Shown: positions 1 to 7,040 of the stretch, piece by piece
Layout: every line of letters starts with the position of its first letter
Position numbering within the stretch: the first letter of the stretch is position 1
DNA from: Lachnospira sp. UBA3212
GTDB lineage: Bacteria; Bacillota; Clostridia; Lachnospirales; Lachnospiraceae
Direction of reading: 5' to 3'
NCBI GenBank assembly: GCA_002363615.1
Contig: DEWK01000024.1
Coordinates: forward strand, 62,001-126,000
Length of the DNA: 64,000 nucleotides
The notes under the pieces: generated by a model
Databases searched by the model: none
Seen by the model: only the letters and a program-made list of their open reading frames with translations
What the model was told of the DNA's origin: nothing
Translations under genes and position numbers: made by a program

Positions 1-186
1 CAGATTGCTTCAGCGGTGGATATTTTAATTCATTTAGGTAGAATGCCTGATAAAACAAGAAAGCTTTTGGCAATTGAGGAGGTATGTGACATAAAGGATG
101 GAGAAATTCAAACCAATCCCCTTTTTCGTTATGAGAAGGGAGGATTAAAAAAAGTTGGAGAACTACAAAAAAAGAAAGATTGCTAA
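1..186 (+). CDS. TadA/CpaF-type pilus assembly ATPase, C-terminal end (partial)
   Basis: The open frame enters from the left edge and ends at TAA 184-186, giving the last 61 residues. The text SAVDILIHLGRMPDKTRK followed by LAIEEV and GEIQTNPLF matches the C-terminal end of TadA/CpaF secretion ATPases, the cytoplasmic motor that powers Tad pilus assembly. The catalytic Walker motifs lie outside the window. The end overlaps the start of the next gene by 32 bp, as expected for translational coupling in a tad operon. Family call is based on this tail plus the TadB/TadC genes that follow. Confidence 0.75.
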   Translation, partial: QIASAVDILIHLGRMPDKTRKLLAIEEVCDIKDGEIQTNPLFRYEKGGLKKVGELQKKKDC

Positions 187-907
187 AAAGAGACGCATTC
201 TTTACCTGGGACTATCTTTTGGGGTAACCATGGGAATTGCTTATGTTTTTTATAAGGATCTGAGGTTTGGGATTTTTTTATTACCCATTTGCTATGAGTA
301 TTATGGTCACTTAAAAAAGAAATATTTAAGAAAAGAGGACGTAAGGTGTCTTGTTCAATTTAAGGATTTTGTGCTTACTTTAGCCACCTCCCTTTCGGCC
401 GGTTATTCCTTAGATAATGCCATTGCAGAGGGAGAACGGGAACTCTCCAATCTCTATGGAAAAGGTGGATTGATCCAAAAGGAATTACAATCCCTTAGAA
501 GGGAGATGGAACTTAATCAGGATTTTTCTAAGGCCATGGAAAGGTTTGGAAAACGGGTGAAGATGAAGGAAATTCGTAATTTTTCAAACACCCTATCCTT
601 AGTAAAAAAAACCGGCGGTAGTTTAAAGGCTGTGATGGTGGAATGTGCAGAAGGAATTGACCGAAAGGTCACTATTATGAGAACCATAGATACCATGATT
701 ACCGGCAAGGAATTGGAATGGAAATTAATGATGGTGCTTCCTTTGGGATTGTTTTTATATATGCGAGTTTCTTCCTATGATACCTTTGGAATTCTTTATG
801 AGACGGTTTTAGGAAGAATTGTAATGACAGCGTGTCTTTGTCTATATATGCTTGCGTATGTCTTAGGAGAAAAGATCATCAATCTTTGTGGATATGAGGA
901 GGGTTAG
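155..907 (+). CDS. TadB-like type II/IV secretion platform protein (T2SSF domain)
   Basis: A 250-residue inner-membrane protein, probably TadB, one of two paralogous platform proteins that couple the TadA ATPase to pilin assembly. Hydrophobic segments lie near residues 14-34 and in two C-terminal helices (around 190-205 and 218-238). Between them is a soluble T2SSF-type region with FVLTLATSLSAGYSLDNAI and SNTLSLVKKTGGSLKAVM, typical of this family. The start is TTG at 155 with AAGGGAGG at 136-143; the 11-nt spacing is long but no better in-frame start follows. It overlaps the ATPase gene and is followed at once by TadC, so the three are one operon. Confidence 0.8.
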   Translation: MENYKKRKIAKKRRILYLGLSFGVTMGIAYVFYKDLRFGIFLLPICYEYYGHLKKKYLRKEDVRCLVQFKDFVLTLATSLSAGYSLDNAIAEGERELSNLYGKGGLIQKELQSLRREMELNQDFSKAMERFGKRVKMKEIRNFSNTLSLVKKTGGSLKAVMVECAEGIDRKVTIMRTIDTMITGKELEWKLMMVLPLGLFLYMRVSSYDTFGILYETVLGRIVMTACLCLYMLAYVLGEKIINLCGYEEG

Positions 908-911
908 TTTT

Positions 912-2171
912 ATGGAAATGGATGAAAATTTAAAACTCCTTTCTCTTTCTGACAATGTAAAAGGAGTAAAGAAAAAATATTATAAAAGAAAGTGGTCGGT
1001 TTTTTTCTTCTTATGCGTTTGCTTCCTTGCTATATTTTTTTATTTTTATCAAGAGGGAAAAGATAAGGAGAAATTAGAAAATCAGATCCAGCGTCCGGCT
1101 TATGGAGATGGAGAAGAATCTAAAAAAATTAAGCTTTCCTATGAAAAGAACGGGAAGGAAGTTGAAACCGAGATTTGGATCGATTTAAAGGAGGAGGTAT
1201 TAAGTAGCGAAGAGATTAGCGAAGAACTAAAGGCCTGTGAGAAAAAAATAAAAAAAGAATTTCTGGGAAAGAATAAATCACCAGATCAGGTTTGCAATCC
1301 TTTAAAACTCATGACTTCGATTGGAGAGTATGGCTGCAAAGTAACCTGGACCATCCCGGAGGGGACTTGTATTAAAGAGGATGGAACCCTAGACCAGGAG
1401 GGGATTGATGAGAATGGAAAACTTGTGGTTCTGATTGCAGATCTAAAATTGGAGGATCAGGTTCGGTCAGTAGAATTTCCGGTTCTTGTAAGAAAAGCAA
1501 CATTTATAAAGGAACTTACCAAGGGGGTGTCCGAGGCAGCCAATCAGGATTTAAGTAAACGAAAGGTAGTCTTACCCAAAAGTTTTAAAGGAATCCCCTT
1601 AAACTATCCCAAAAAGAGAGATCTAAGGCCTTGGATCTGGCTTCTGCTAGGAATTGTGTTTTTATTGTTTTATCTGTTTTTCTACGATCAAAAAATGGAA
1701 AAGAAGATGAAAAAAAGGGAAGAGGAGATGAGAAATGATTATCCGGAAATTGTAAGTAGGCTTCTTTTATACATGAAGGCGGGGCTTAGTCTTGTTACCG
1801 CTTTAAGAAGGATTGTTAAGGAGTATGAGGGATTGAACAAGACCCGTTATGCCTATGAGGAAATTAGTCGATTGATTCGAGATTTAGATCAGGGACAGGA
1901 TATTAATCTTTCCTTTATGAAATTTGGACATCGATGTAAGGAGCGGTCCTATAGTAAACTTGCCAATCTTTTGGCTCAAAATATAAAAAAGGGAAATCAG
2001 GAACTGGCAAATCTTTTAAAGGATGAGGTGGAGGAGGGCTATGAACGAAAAAAAGCCCATGCCTTAAAAAAAGGAGAAGAGGTAAACGTTCTGTTATTGA
2101 TTCCCATGTTACTAATTTTATTAATGGTAGTAATTACGGTTCTGGTACCGGTTTTATTTGCTATGTCATAG
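912..2171 (+). CDS. TadC-like platform protein with an extracytoplasmic insert
   Basis: A 419-residue protein whose C-terminal half (about residues 275-419) is a T2SSF-type platform domain, with SRLLLYMKAGLSLVTALRR and LANLLAQNIKKGNQELANLL, ending in a long hydrophobic helix. Unusually for TadC, an N-terminal helix (about 28-46) and a second one (about 241-260) bracket some 190 residues that should face outward. Part of this insert (CKVTWTIPEG, later KEDGTLDQEG and VEFPVLVRKA) looks like an atrophied bacterial Ig-like fold; that is inference. ATG 912 is preferred because AGGAGGG sits at 897-903; a GTG at 888 would overlap tadB but lacks a ribosome site. Very Lys/Glu rich. Confidence 0.75.
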   Translation: MEMDENLKLLSLSDNVKGVKKKYYKRKWSVFFFLCVCFLAIFFYFYQEGKDKEKLENQIQRPAYGDGEESKKIKLSYEKNGKEVETEIWIDLKEEVLSSEEISEELKACEKKIKKEFLGKNKSPDQVCNPLKLMTSIGEYGCKVTWTIPEGTCIKEDGTLDQEGIDENGKLVVLIADLKLEDQVRSVEFPVLVRKATFIKELTKGVSEAANQDLSKRKVVLPKSFKGIPLNYPKKRDLRPWIWLLLGIVFLLFYLFFYDQKMEKKMKKREEEMRNDYPEIVSRLLLYMKAGLSLVTALRRIVKEYEGLNKTRYAYEEISRLIRDLDQGQDINLSFMKFGHRCKERSYSKLANLLAQNIKKGNQELANLLKDEVEEGYERKKAHALKKGEEVNVLLLIPMLLILLMVVITVLVPVLFAMS

Positions 2172-2184
2172 AAAGGAGAAGAGT

Positions 2185-2353
2185 ATGAAGTATTTAAAGG
2201 AAGTATGGAAGGATGAAGAGGGAATGGGAGTCATTGAGGTAATGTTAATTAATTATTGCCTTGATTGCCTTAGCCTTATTTTTTAAAGAAAACATTGTTA
2301 AGTCTGCCAAGATTCTTTTAAATCGGATTAATACCGATATTAAAAATTTTTAA
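2185..2353 (+). pseudogene. Flp-type pilin gene with +1 frameshift
   Basis: ATG 2185 follows AAAGGAGAAGAG. The first frame reads MKYLKEVWKDEEGMGVIEVM and then runs into TAA at 2284-2286 after 33 residues. Removing one A near 2251, inside the repeat TTAATTAATTATT, restores a 55-residue protein in which the hydrophobic stretch continues as IIALIALALFFKENIVKSA and ends at TAA 2351-2353. The restored protein is a typical clostridial Flp1-like pilin: short charged leader, G|MGVIE cleavage site with Glu at +5, one hydrophobic helix, basic tail. It sits exactly where a pilin gene belongs. It may be a sequencing or assembly error, phase variation at the short repeat, or true loss. Confidence 0.7.
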
Positions 2354-2357
2354 TGTT

Positions 2358-4028
2358 ATGAGGAAAGAATGGAGGAATGAAGGGAGTATCACGATCTTAG
2401 TTGCCTTGATTTTTATGTCCATCCTTCTTTTACTGGGATCTCTCCTTGGGGGAGCCAGGGTGGAATTGATAAAAAGCCAGGCAGCCTCTGCCGCAAGTTC
2501 TTGTCAGGAAGCGTTTCGGGCAGACTATTGCAGGGAATTGTTTGAAGACTATGGGGTAATCCTATACTATGGTTCGCAAGAAAAAATGCAAGGTCTGATG
2601 GAAGAACATGTAAGGGAAAATCTTCCTTCAAAGGGGATGCTAAAACTTTCCCTTCAATCTGTGCAGGTGTCTGCCGATTCCGCTTTAGAAGATAATGGGG
2701 AAGCCTTTTATGAAGAGGTTTTAAAGATGGCCAAAAAGGAAGTGACAAAGGAAGTAGTAGAGGGACTGTTTACAGAGTATGGTCAAATGGAGGAAGGGGA
2801 AGGTAACCTGGATTTAGAAGAGGTTCTGGATGGACAGGAGGATTTAGAAGAAACATTAAATTCCACCGAGAATTGTGATAAGGCCCTAAAAAAATTACAA
2901 AAGATCCACAAAAAATTTTTAAAAAAGGGAAAACTTAAGAAGTATCAAGAAAAGGTAAAAGAAGCTTTACTTGCTGCCAAGGAAGAAATTGAAAACTTTC
3001 AAATTAGTATTAGTCAGGCAAGAAAAGAGGGAGCCCAGGTTTTAGCAGAGTCTGGAGAAGAGTCTTATTTGGATGCGAATTTAAGGATAATTGAAAGTGC
3101 ATTAGCAAATCTTGGAAGCCTTTGGGAAAAGGATGGGAAGATTTATTATGATCAAAGTCTATATCCCCTGGATCAGTTAATCATTATGGGAGGGAAGAAA
3201 GAGAAACATCCTTCGGTGATTAAAAAAGTAAAAAACTTATTACTAGAGGGAAAACTTTCCCTGGTCCTAGATTCCGGAGAAACAATTTCTGGAAAAGAGA
3301 TCTTTGGGGACCTGCCTTCTGCCAATTACGTAAAGGAGAAGGACCGAAAAACAATGGATAAGCTTTATTATAGTTTTTATGTTAGGAATCATTTTTCTTC
3401 TTATGTGAAGGAGGGAAAGAATGCCATGAAGTATGGACAGGAATATTTGTTAATTGGGAAAAAGACGGATTTAGAAAACCTATCTGCAACCATCGATCGT
3501 CTGGTTCTTTTCAGGGAACCCTTTAATTTAGCAAATCTCTTATCAGATGAAGAAAAAATTTCCATTTGTCAAAATGAGGCCATTCTTTTGATGGGGTGGA
3601 CGGGGATTCCGATTTTAGTAAGCCTTACAAAGGCAGGAATTATTGCGGCTTGGACCATTTGGGAATCTATCTATGATGTGAAATGCCTGTGCAAGGGAGA
3701 AAGGGTGCCCTTAAGGAAAAGTAAGCAGGAATGGAAGACGGATTTTGGCACCATTGGAAAAAGAAGTGTAAAGGTAAAGGAAGAATCCAAGGGATTATCT
3801 TATGAAGATTATTTGCAGTTTCTTATTTATTTACAAAATGTAAAGCTGACGAATCTTAGAACCATGGATTTAATTCAGATGACCATGGAAGAAACCTACG
3901 ATTCTTCCTTTTGCTTTCAAAAGTGTTACGCAAAAGGAGAATTAAAATTTAGCTATGAAATTCCCCTTTATACGAACCAGATAGTTATGCCTCATGTATT
4001 TACCGAAAAAAGAAAATTTCAGGAATAA
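2358..4028 (+). CDS. DUF5702-type Tad locus membrane-anchored protein
   Basis: A 556-residue protein with a short leader (MRKEWRNEGSITILVALIF) and one N-terminal membrane helix, followed by a large extracytoplasmic region of mixed charge. The segment from the helix through ARVELIKSQAASAASSCQEAF resembles the DUF5702 family found in clostridial Tad loci, which look like TadG-type minor components; the exact role is unknown. A second hydrophobic patch lies around residues 410-435 (ILLMGWTGIPILVSLTKAG). The leader has a Gly before the helix but no Glu at +5. No Shine-Dalgarno sequence precedes ATG 2358, which lies 5 nt after the pilin stop, so it probably relies on coupling to the pilin gene. 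Confidence 0.7.
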   Translation: MRKEWRNEGSITILVALIFMSILLLLGSLLGGARVELIKSQAASAASSCQEAFRADYCRELFEDYGVILYYGSQEKMQGLMEEHVRENLPSKGMLKLSLQSVQVSADSALEDNGEAFYEEVLKMAKKEVTKEVVEGLFTEYGQMEEGEGNLDLEEVLDGQEDLEETLNSTENCDKALKKLQKIHKKFLKKGKLKKYQEKVKEALLAAKEEIENFQISISQARKEGAQVLAESGEESYLDANLRIIESALANLGSLWEKDGKIYYDQSLYPLDQLIIMGGKKEKHPSVIKKVKNLLLEGKLSLVLDSGETISGKEIFGDLPSANYVKEKDRKTMDKLYYSFYVRNHFSSYVKEGKNAMKYGQEYLLIGKKTDLENLSATIDRLVLFREPFNLANLLSDEEKISICQNEAILLMGWTGIPILVSLTKAGIIAAWTIWESIYDVKCLCKGERVPLRKSKQEWKTDFGTIGKRSVKVKEESKGLSYEDYLQFLIYLQNVKLTNLRTMDLIQMTMEETYDSSFCFQKCYAKGELKFSYEIPLYTNQIVMPHVFTEKRKFQE

Positions 4029-4049
4029 GAACAGAAGGGTGGTGAAACC

Positions 4050-4985
4050 GTGTGCCTGTTTTGTAACTTTAATTATAATCGTTTGTTTTCAAAACCTTCC
4101 TCTCCTATAGTACGAAAGCCTTACTCTAGTAAGAAACGGGCACGCAGTTTTGCTACTCTTATAGGTTCTGTTTCCTTAGAGGCGGCAATTAGTATGACGA
4201 TTTTTCTCTTCCTTGCGGTGTCCCTGATTAGTCTATTTTCAATTTATTCTGGTTATCAAAGGTTAAGTTATGAAAGTGATAGCCTATTGCGTGAATATGC
4301 CAGACAGGCTTATGGGATTGAGCGTTTGACAAAGGGAGAAGAAATTAAGGAGGATAGCAAAGAGGAGACTTGGCAGGAGTCAATAAAAAAATATGCCAAA
4401 GAGGAATTGGATCAAGAACTTTTTATGACCTTGCTTTTAGAAAGACTTCCTGAGGATTTTTTGAAGAAGGCTCAGGTGTCAAAGGAAGGGTCGGGAGTTT
4501 CTTGTGAGCTTAGTAAATCGGATCATGAACTTACCATGAATCTTTCCTACCAAGCCTATTTGCGGGGATTTGAGGAATTTGGATTTACCTTTCCTTTTTC
4601 AATACAAAAAAAGGTCCATCTCTATAATGGCTGCTCCATAAAAGAAAGTACTGAGACTTGTCAGATGGTTTACATCACAGAACACGGATCGGTGTACCAT
4701 ACCAATAAGAATTGCACCTATTTATCGAGAGATATTTTTCCGGTCCCCATAACCGGAATTAAAAATTTAAGTTATGGGGATGACAAGCCTTATGAACCAT
4801 GTGAAAAATGTAAAAATAAAAGTGGAGATGGAAAAAATGTATATATCACAAGCTATGGCAGCAAATATCATAGGGACTTAAACTGTAATGAACTGACAAG
4901 GACCATTCTTGAGGTTCCCATTGATCAGGTAGGGGGACGATGTCTTTGCAGCAAATGTCAAAAGGAGTGGGAAGAAAATGATTGA
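4050..4985 (+). CDS. TadE-like pseudopilin with two repeated Cys/His C-terminal motifs
   Basis: A 311-residue protein. After a 47-residue basic leader comes G|SVSLEAAISM and a hydrophobic helix, a class III prepilin-type site with Glu at +5, so it is a likely substrate of the peptidase encoded next door. The body is helical and charged. The last about 100 residues hold two copies of the pattern Y-I-T-x2-G-S-x-Y-H-x4-(N)C-x2-L-(S/T)R-x-I-x2-VPI, the first ending in CEKC and the second in CLCSKC, suggesting two small metal-binding or disulfide modules. GTG 4050 follows AGGGTGGTG. It overlaps the peptidase gene by 8 bp. Confidence 0.7.
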   Translation: MCLFCNFNYNRLFSKPSSPIVRKPYSSKKRARSFATLIGSVSLEAAISMTIFLFLAVSLISLFSIYSGYQRLSYESDSLLREYARQAYGIERLTKGEEIKEDSKEETWQESIKKYAKEELDQELFMTLLLERLPEDFLKKAQVSKEGSGVSCELSKSDHELTMNLSYQAYLRGFEEFGFTFPFSIQKKVHLYNGCSIKESTETCQMVYITEHGSVYHTNKNCTYLSRDIFPVPITGIKNLSYGDDKPYEPCEKCKNKSGDGKNVYITSYGSKYHRDLNCNELTRTILEVPIDQVGGRCLCSKCQKEWEEND

Positions 4986-5400
4986 ACTTATAGGGGTGGT
5001 TTATTATCTGTTGAATACGATAAGTGATTGTAAGAGTCAAAGGATTGATGTGAGGTTATCTTATATCAGTGTGGGAGTGGTTGGAATGATTATGCTTTTT
5101 GGGGGTAAACTGTATTTGTGGCCACGTTTCTTATTGGTAGCTGGAGTGGCTCTCATTAGCTATAGAATTTCTAAGGCTTCTAAGGGTGCTCTGGGAGAAG
5201 GGGATGCTTATCTTTTGGCTTGGGTATTTTTATTTGTGCCGGGATTGAATGGCTTTGGGATTTTATTGTTTGGATTTTTCCTTTGCAGCTTAGTAGGCAT
5301 GGGCATGTTAGTGATTCAAAGGAAAAGGAATAAAAGACTTCCCTTGGCACCATTTCTTTTCATTTCTTATGTATTTGCTTTGGGGGTGATTTTTTTATGA
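4978..5400 (+). CDS. A24-family prepilin peptidase (TadV/CpaA type)
   Basis: A 140-residue polytopic membrane protein. It has the two aspartates expected of A24 aspartic prepilin peptidases: Asp in SDCKSQRID near residue 17, and the GxGD motif in GALGEGDAYLL around residue 75-80. The N-terminal methylase domain of long type IV prepilin peptidases is absent, as in TadV/CpaA. It should cleave prepilins after Gly at the cytoplasmic face of the membrane; neighbouring genes encode three proteins with such sites. ATG 4978 overlaps the upstream gene and is served by AAAGGAG. Length is slightly short for the family but all segments seem present. Confidence 0.85.
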   Translation: MIELIGVVYYLLNTISDCKSQRIDVRLSYISVGVVGMIMLFGGKLYLWPRFLLVAGVALISYRISKASKGALGEGDAYLLAWVFLFVPGLNGFGILLFGFFLCSLVGMGMLVIQRKRNKRLPLAPFLFISYVFALGVIFL

Positions 5401-5786
5401 AGGACCATAGGGGAATGATGACTTTAGAAGTATGTATTCTTTTGCCGGGCCTGTTTATGATCATTCTTCTTTTATACCAGGCAGGGGTTTATCAGTATAA
5501 TCAGCTTGCCTGTAAAAGTTGTGTGGAAAAATTTTTGACCACCAAAGATGAAATTAATAAGGAAGAGGAAGGGGACCTGGAAGAAAAAATCCTGGAGGTC
5601 ACCTTGGGAGTGGATTGGGTTTCGGTAACCATAGAGGAGGATCTGGGCTTTTTTGAAAATAGTAAACTTAAGGTGTCCACGGAGGGGTGGGAGAAAGAGT
5701 ACACCTATCATGAGAGAAGTCCCGTGGATGAATTGCAGTTTGAAAAGATCATTTTTGATGGGATGGGAGGCTTAGATGGAGATTAG
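5397..5786 (+). CDS. Small TadE-like pseudopilin
   Basis: A 129-residue protein beginning MKDHRG|MMTLEVCILLPGLF, again Gly followed by Glu at +5 and a single hydrophobic helix, the hallmark of TadE/TadF-type pseudopilins. The remaining about 95 residues are acidic and presumably extracytoplasmic. The start overlaps the stop of the peptidase gene by 4 bp, and the end overlaps the FHA gene by 11 bp, so it is embedded in the operon. No other domain recognised. Role as a minor pilin or assembly factor is inferred from leader and context. Confidence 0.6.
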   Translation: MKDHRGMMTLEVCILLPGLFMIILLLYQAGVYQYNQLACKSCVEKFLTTKDEINKEEEGDLEEKILEVTLGVDWVSVTIEEDLGFFENSKLKVSTEGWEKEYTYHERSPVDELQFEKIIFDGMGGLDGD

Positions 5787-6957
5787 GTATGAACGATGTG
5801 GAAATAAAAGCAGTTTTGTGATTAGTGAGGAAATAGGTGAGAAAAATTATCGGAGAAAAATTTTAAAATACAATAGGATTCCTTCTTTGGTCCCGGTAAC
5901 TTTTTTTTATTTTCAAGATAAGATAGAATATCATTATGATATTACTGGCCTGGTTTCGATGAAATATTTTTTTTCTAAGGGAAGGATTGGATTTGAGGAA
6001 TTAAAAATTTTTCATCAGCAGATGATCTGTATGACTAGGGAATTAAAAAGCTATTTATTGGACTTGAAGGAAATCCTTTTGGAAATGGATGTTATATTTT
6101 TAGATCCGGAATCGAAACGTCCTTATTTTTGCTATTTACCTGTCCTGGGGGAGTACTCCTTTTTTGATAGTCTTAAACATATCTATAAGGACCTAATGGG
6201 AATGGTTGATTATCAAGATGAGCGGGCGGTTTCCCTGCTGTATAAGCTAGAAGCTTTGGCGATGGAGGATCAATTTCATGAACAAAGGATATTAAAGGCC
6301 ATTGTAGAAGCGGAAGAAAGGCAGAAAGAACGGGAAAAATTAAGGGAACTTAGGAAGGATGAAAAAAAGAGTCGCGAAGAGATTAGGGAAAAGGAAGAGG
6401 TGGAAGAAGCAAGAGAGAAGAAGGGGGTAGACCTAAAAAAGGTTCTTGAATTTCTTGTGCCGGAGTGGATGATTGATCTTTATAAGTCTAAAAAAAGGGA
6501 TCCGGAAAAAGAGGGTTATCTTTATGATACCGCAAGTCCTCCCTTGGAATTAGTGAGAGAAGAAGGGTCTTTGAAAGATTTTGGGGTTAGTAATGAGTAT
6601 GTCCCGCAAAAGACGGTTTTAATTAATCTTTCGGAGCGCCCCTTTCTTGTTCTGACAAATGATCAGGGGGAGGCTAAGGAACTTTTGGACTTTCCCTGTA
6701 ACTTTGGTAGCGATGCCAGAGAAAATCAGTGGGTGATTGAAAGCAAGGGGGTTAGCAGGAAACACGGACAATTGATTTTAGAAAATGGAGATTTTTATTT
6801 CATTGATTTCAATTCGAAAAACGGAAGCAAGGTTGGAGGCAATAAAATTCCGCCTTTTACCAAGACCTTAATAAAAGAAAAAGACCAGATCAGTATTGGG
6901 GGAGTCAACTTTCTTGTTACTGGCAGAATGCTTGACAAACATGATGAAAAATTATAA
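5776..6957 (+). CDS. DUF6382-like and FHA domain protein
   Basis: A 393-residue cytoplasmic protein. Residues about 1-170 resemble the DUF6382 region found with FHA domains in Clostridia. A strongly charged coiled stretch (about 170-215, many Glu/Lys/Arg) follows. The C-terminal about 110 residues form an FHA phosphothreonine-binding domain with GSDAREN, SRKHGQL and FNSKNGSKV, matching the family's GR/GS, SxxH and NG signatures. It closes the tad operon, so it may link pilus assembly to Ser/Thr kinase signalling; no kinase gene lies in the window. ATG 5776 lies within the preceding gene. Confidence 0.75.
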   Translation: MEIRYERCGNKSSFVISEEIGEKNYRRKILKYNRIPSLVPVTFFYFQDKIEYHYDITGLVSMKYFFSKGRIGFEELKIFHQQMICMTRELKSYLLDLKEILLEMDVIFLDPESKRPYFCYLPVLGEYSFFDSLKHIYKDLMGMVDYQDERAVSLLYKLEALAMEDQFHEQRILKAIVEAEERQKEREKLRELRKDEKKSREEIREKEEVEEAREKKGVDLKKVLEFLVPEWMIDLYKSKKRDPEKEGYLYDTASPPLELVREEGSLKDFGVSNEYVPQKTVLINLSERPFLVLTNDQGEAKELLDFPCNFGSDARENQWVIESKGVSRKHGQLILENGDFYFIDFNSKNGSKVGGNKIPPFTKTLIKEKDQISIGGVNFLVTGRMLDKHDEKL

Positions 6958-7026
6958 ACTTGTAACATTATGAAAGTGGGATAGTTTGACCTTAAAATCC
7001 CATTTGGTCAGAATACTGACAAGTTT
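6956..7026 (+). promoter_or_regulatory. metG promoter region with nested inverted repeats
   Basis: A candidate sigma-A promoter TTGACC (6986-6991), 17-bp spacer, CAGAAT (7009-7014) lies just before metG. The same stretch holds three complementary pairs: AAACTTGT (6956-6963) with ACAAGTTT (7019-7026), TGGGAT (6977-6982) with ATCCCA (6997-7002), and TGACC (6987-6991) with GGTCA (7006-7010). The last two interleave like an H-type pseudoknot, and the outer pair ends next to the AAGGAGG ribosome site (7027-7033). It could be an operator over the promoter or a structured leader; the two readings compete. Confidence 0.4.
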
Positions 7027-7040
7027 AAGGAGGAATTGAA

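Noticed and set aside
6956..7040. T-box leader for metG
   Set aside because: No T-box core sequence, specifier region or terminator is present.
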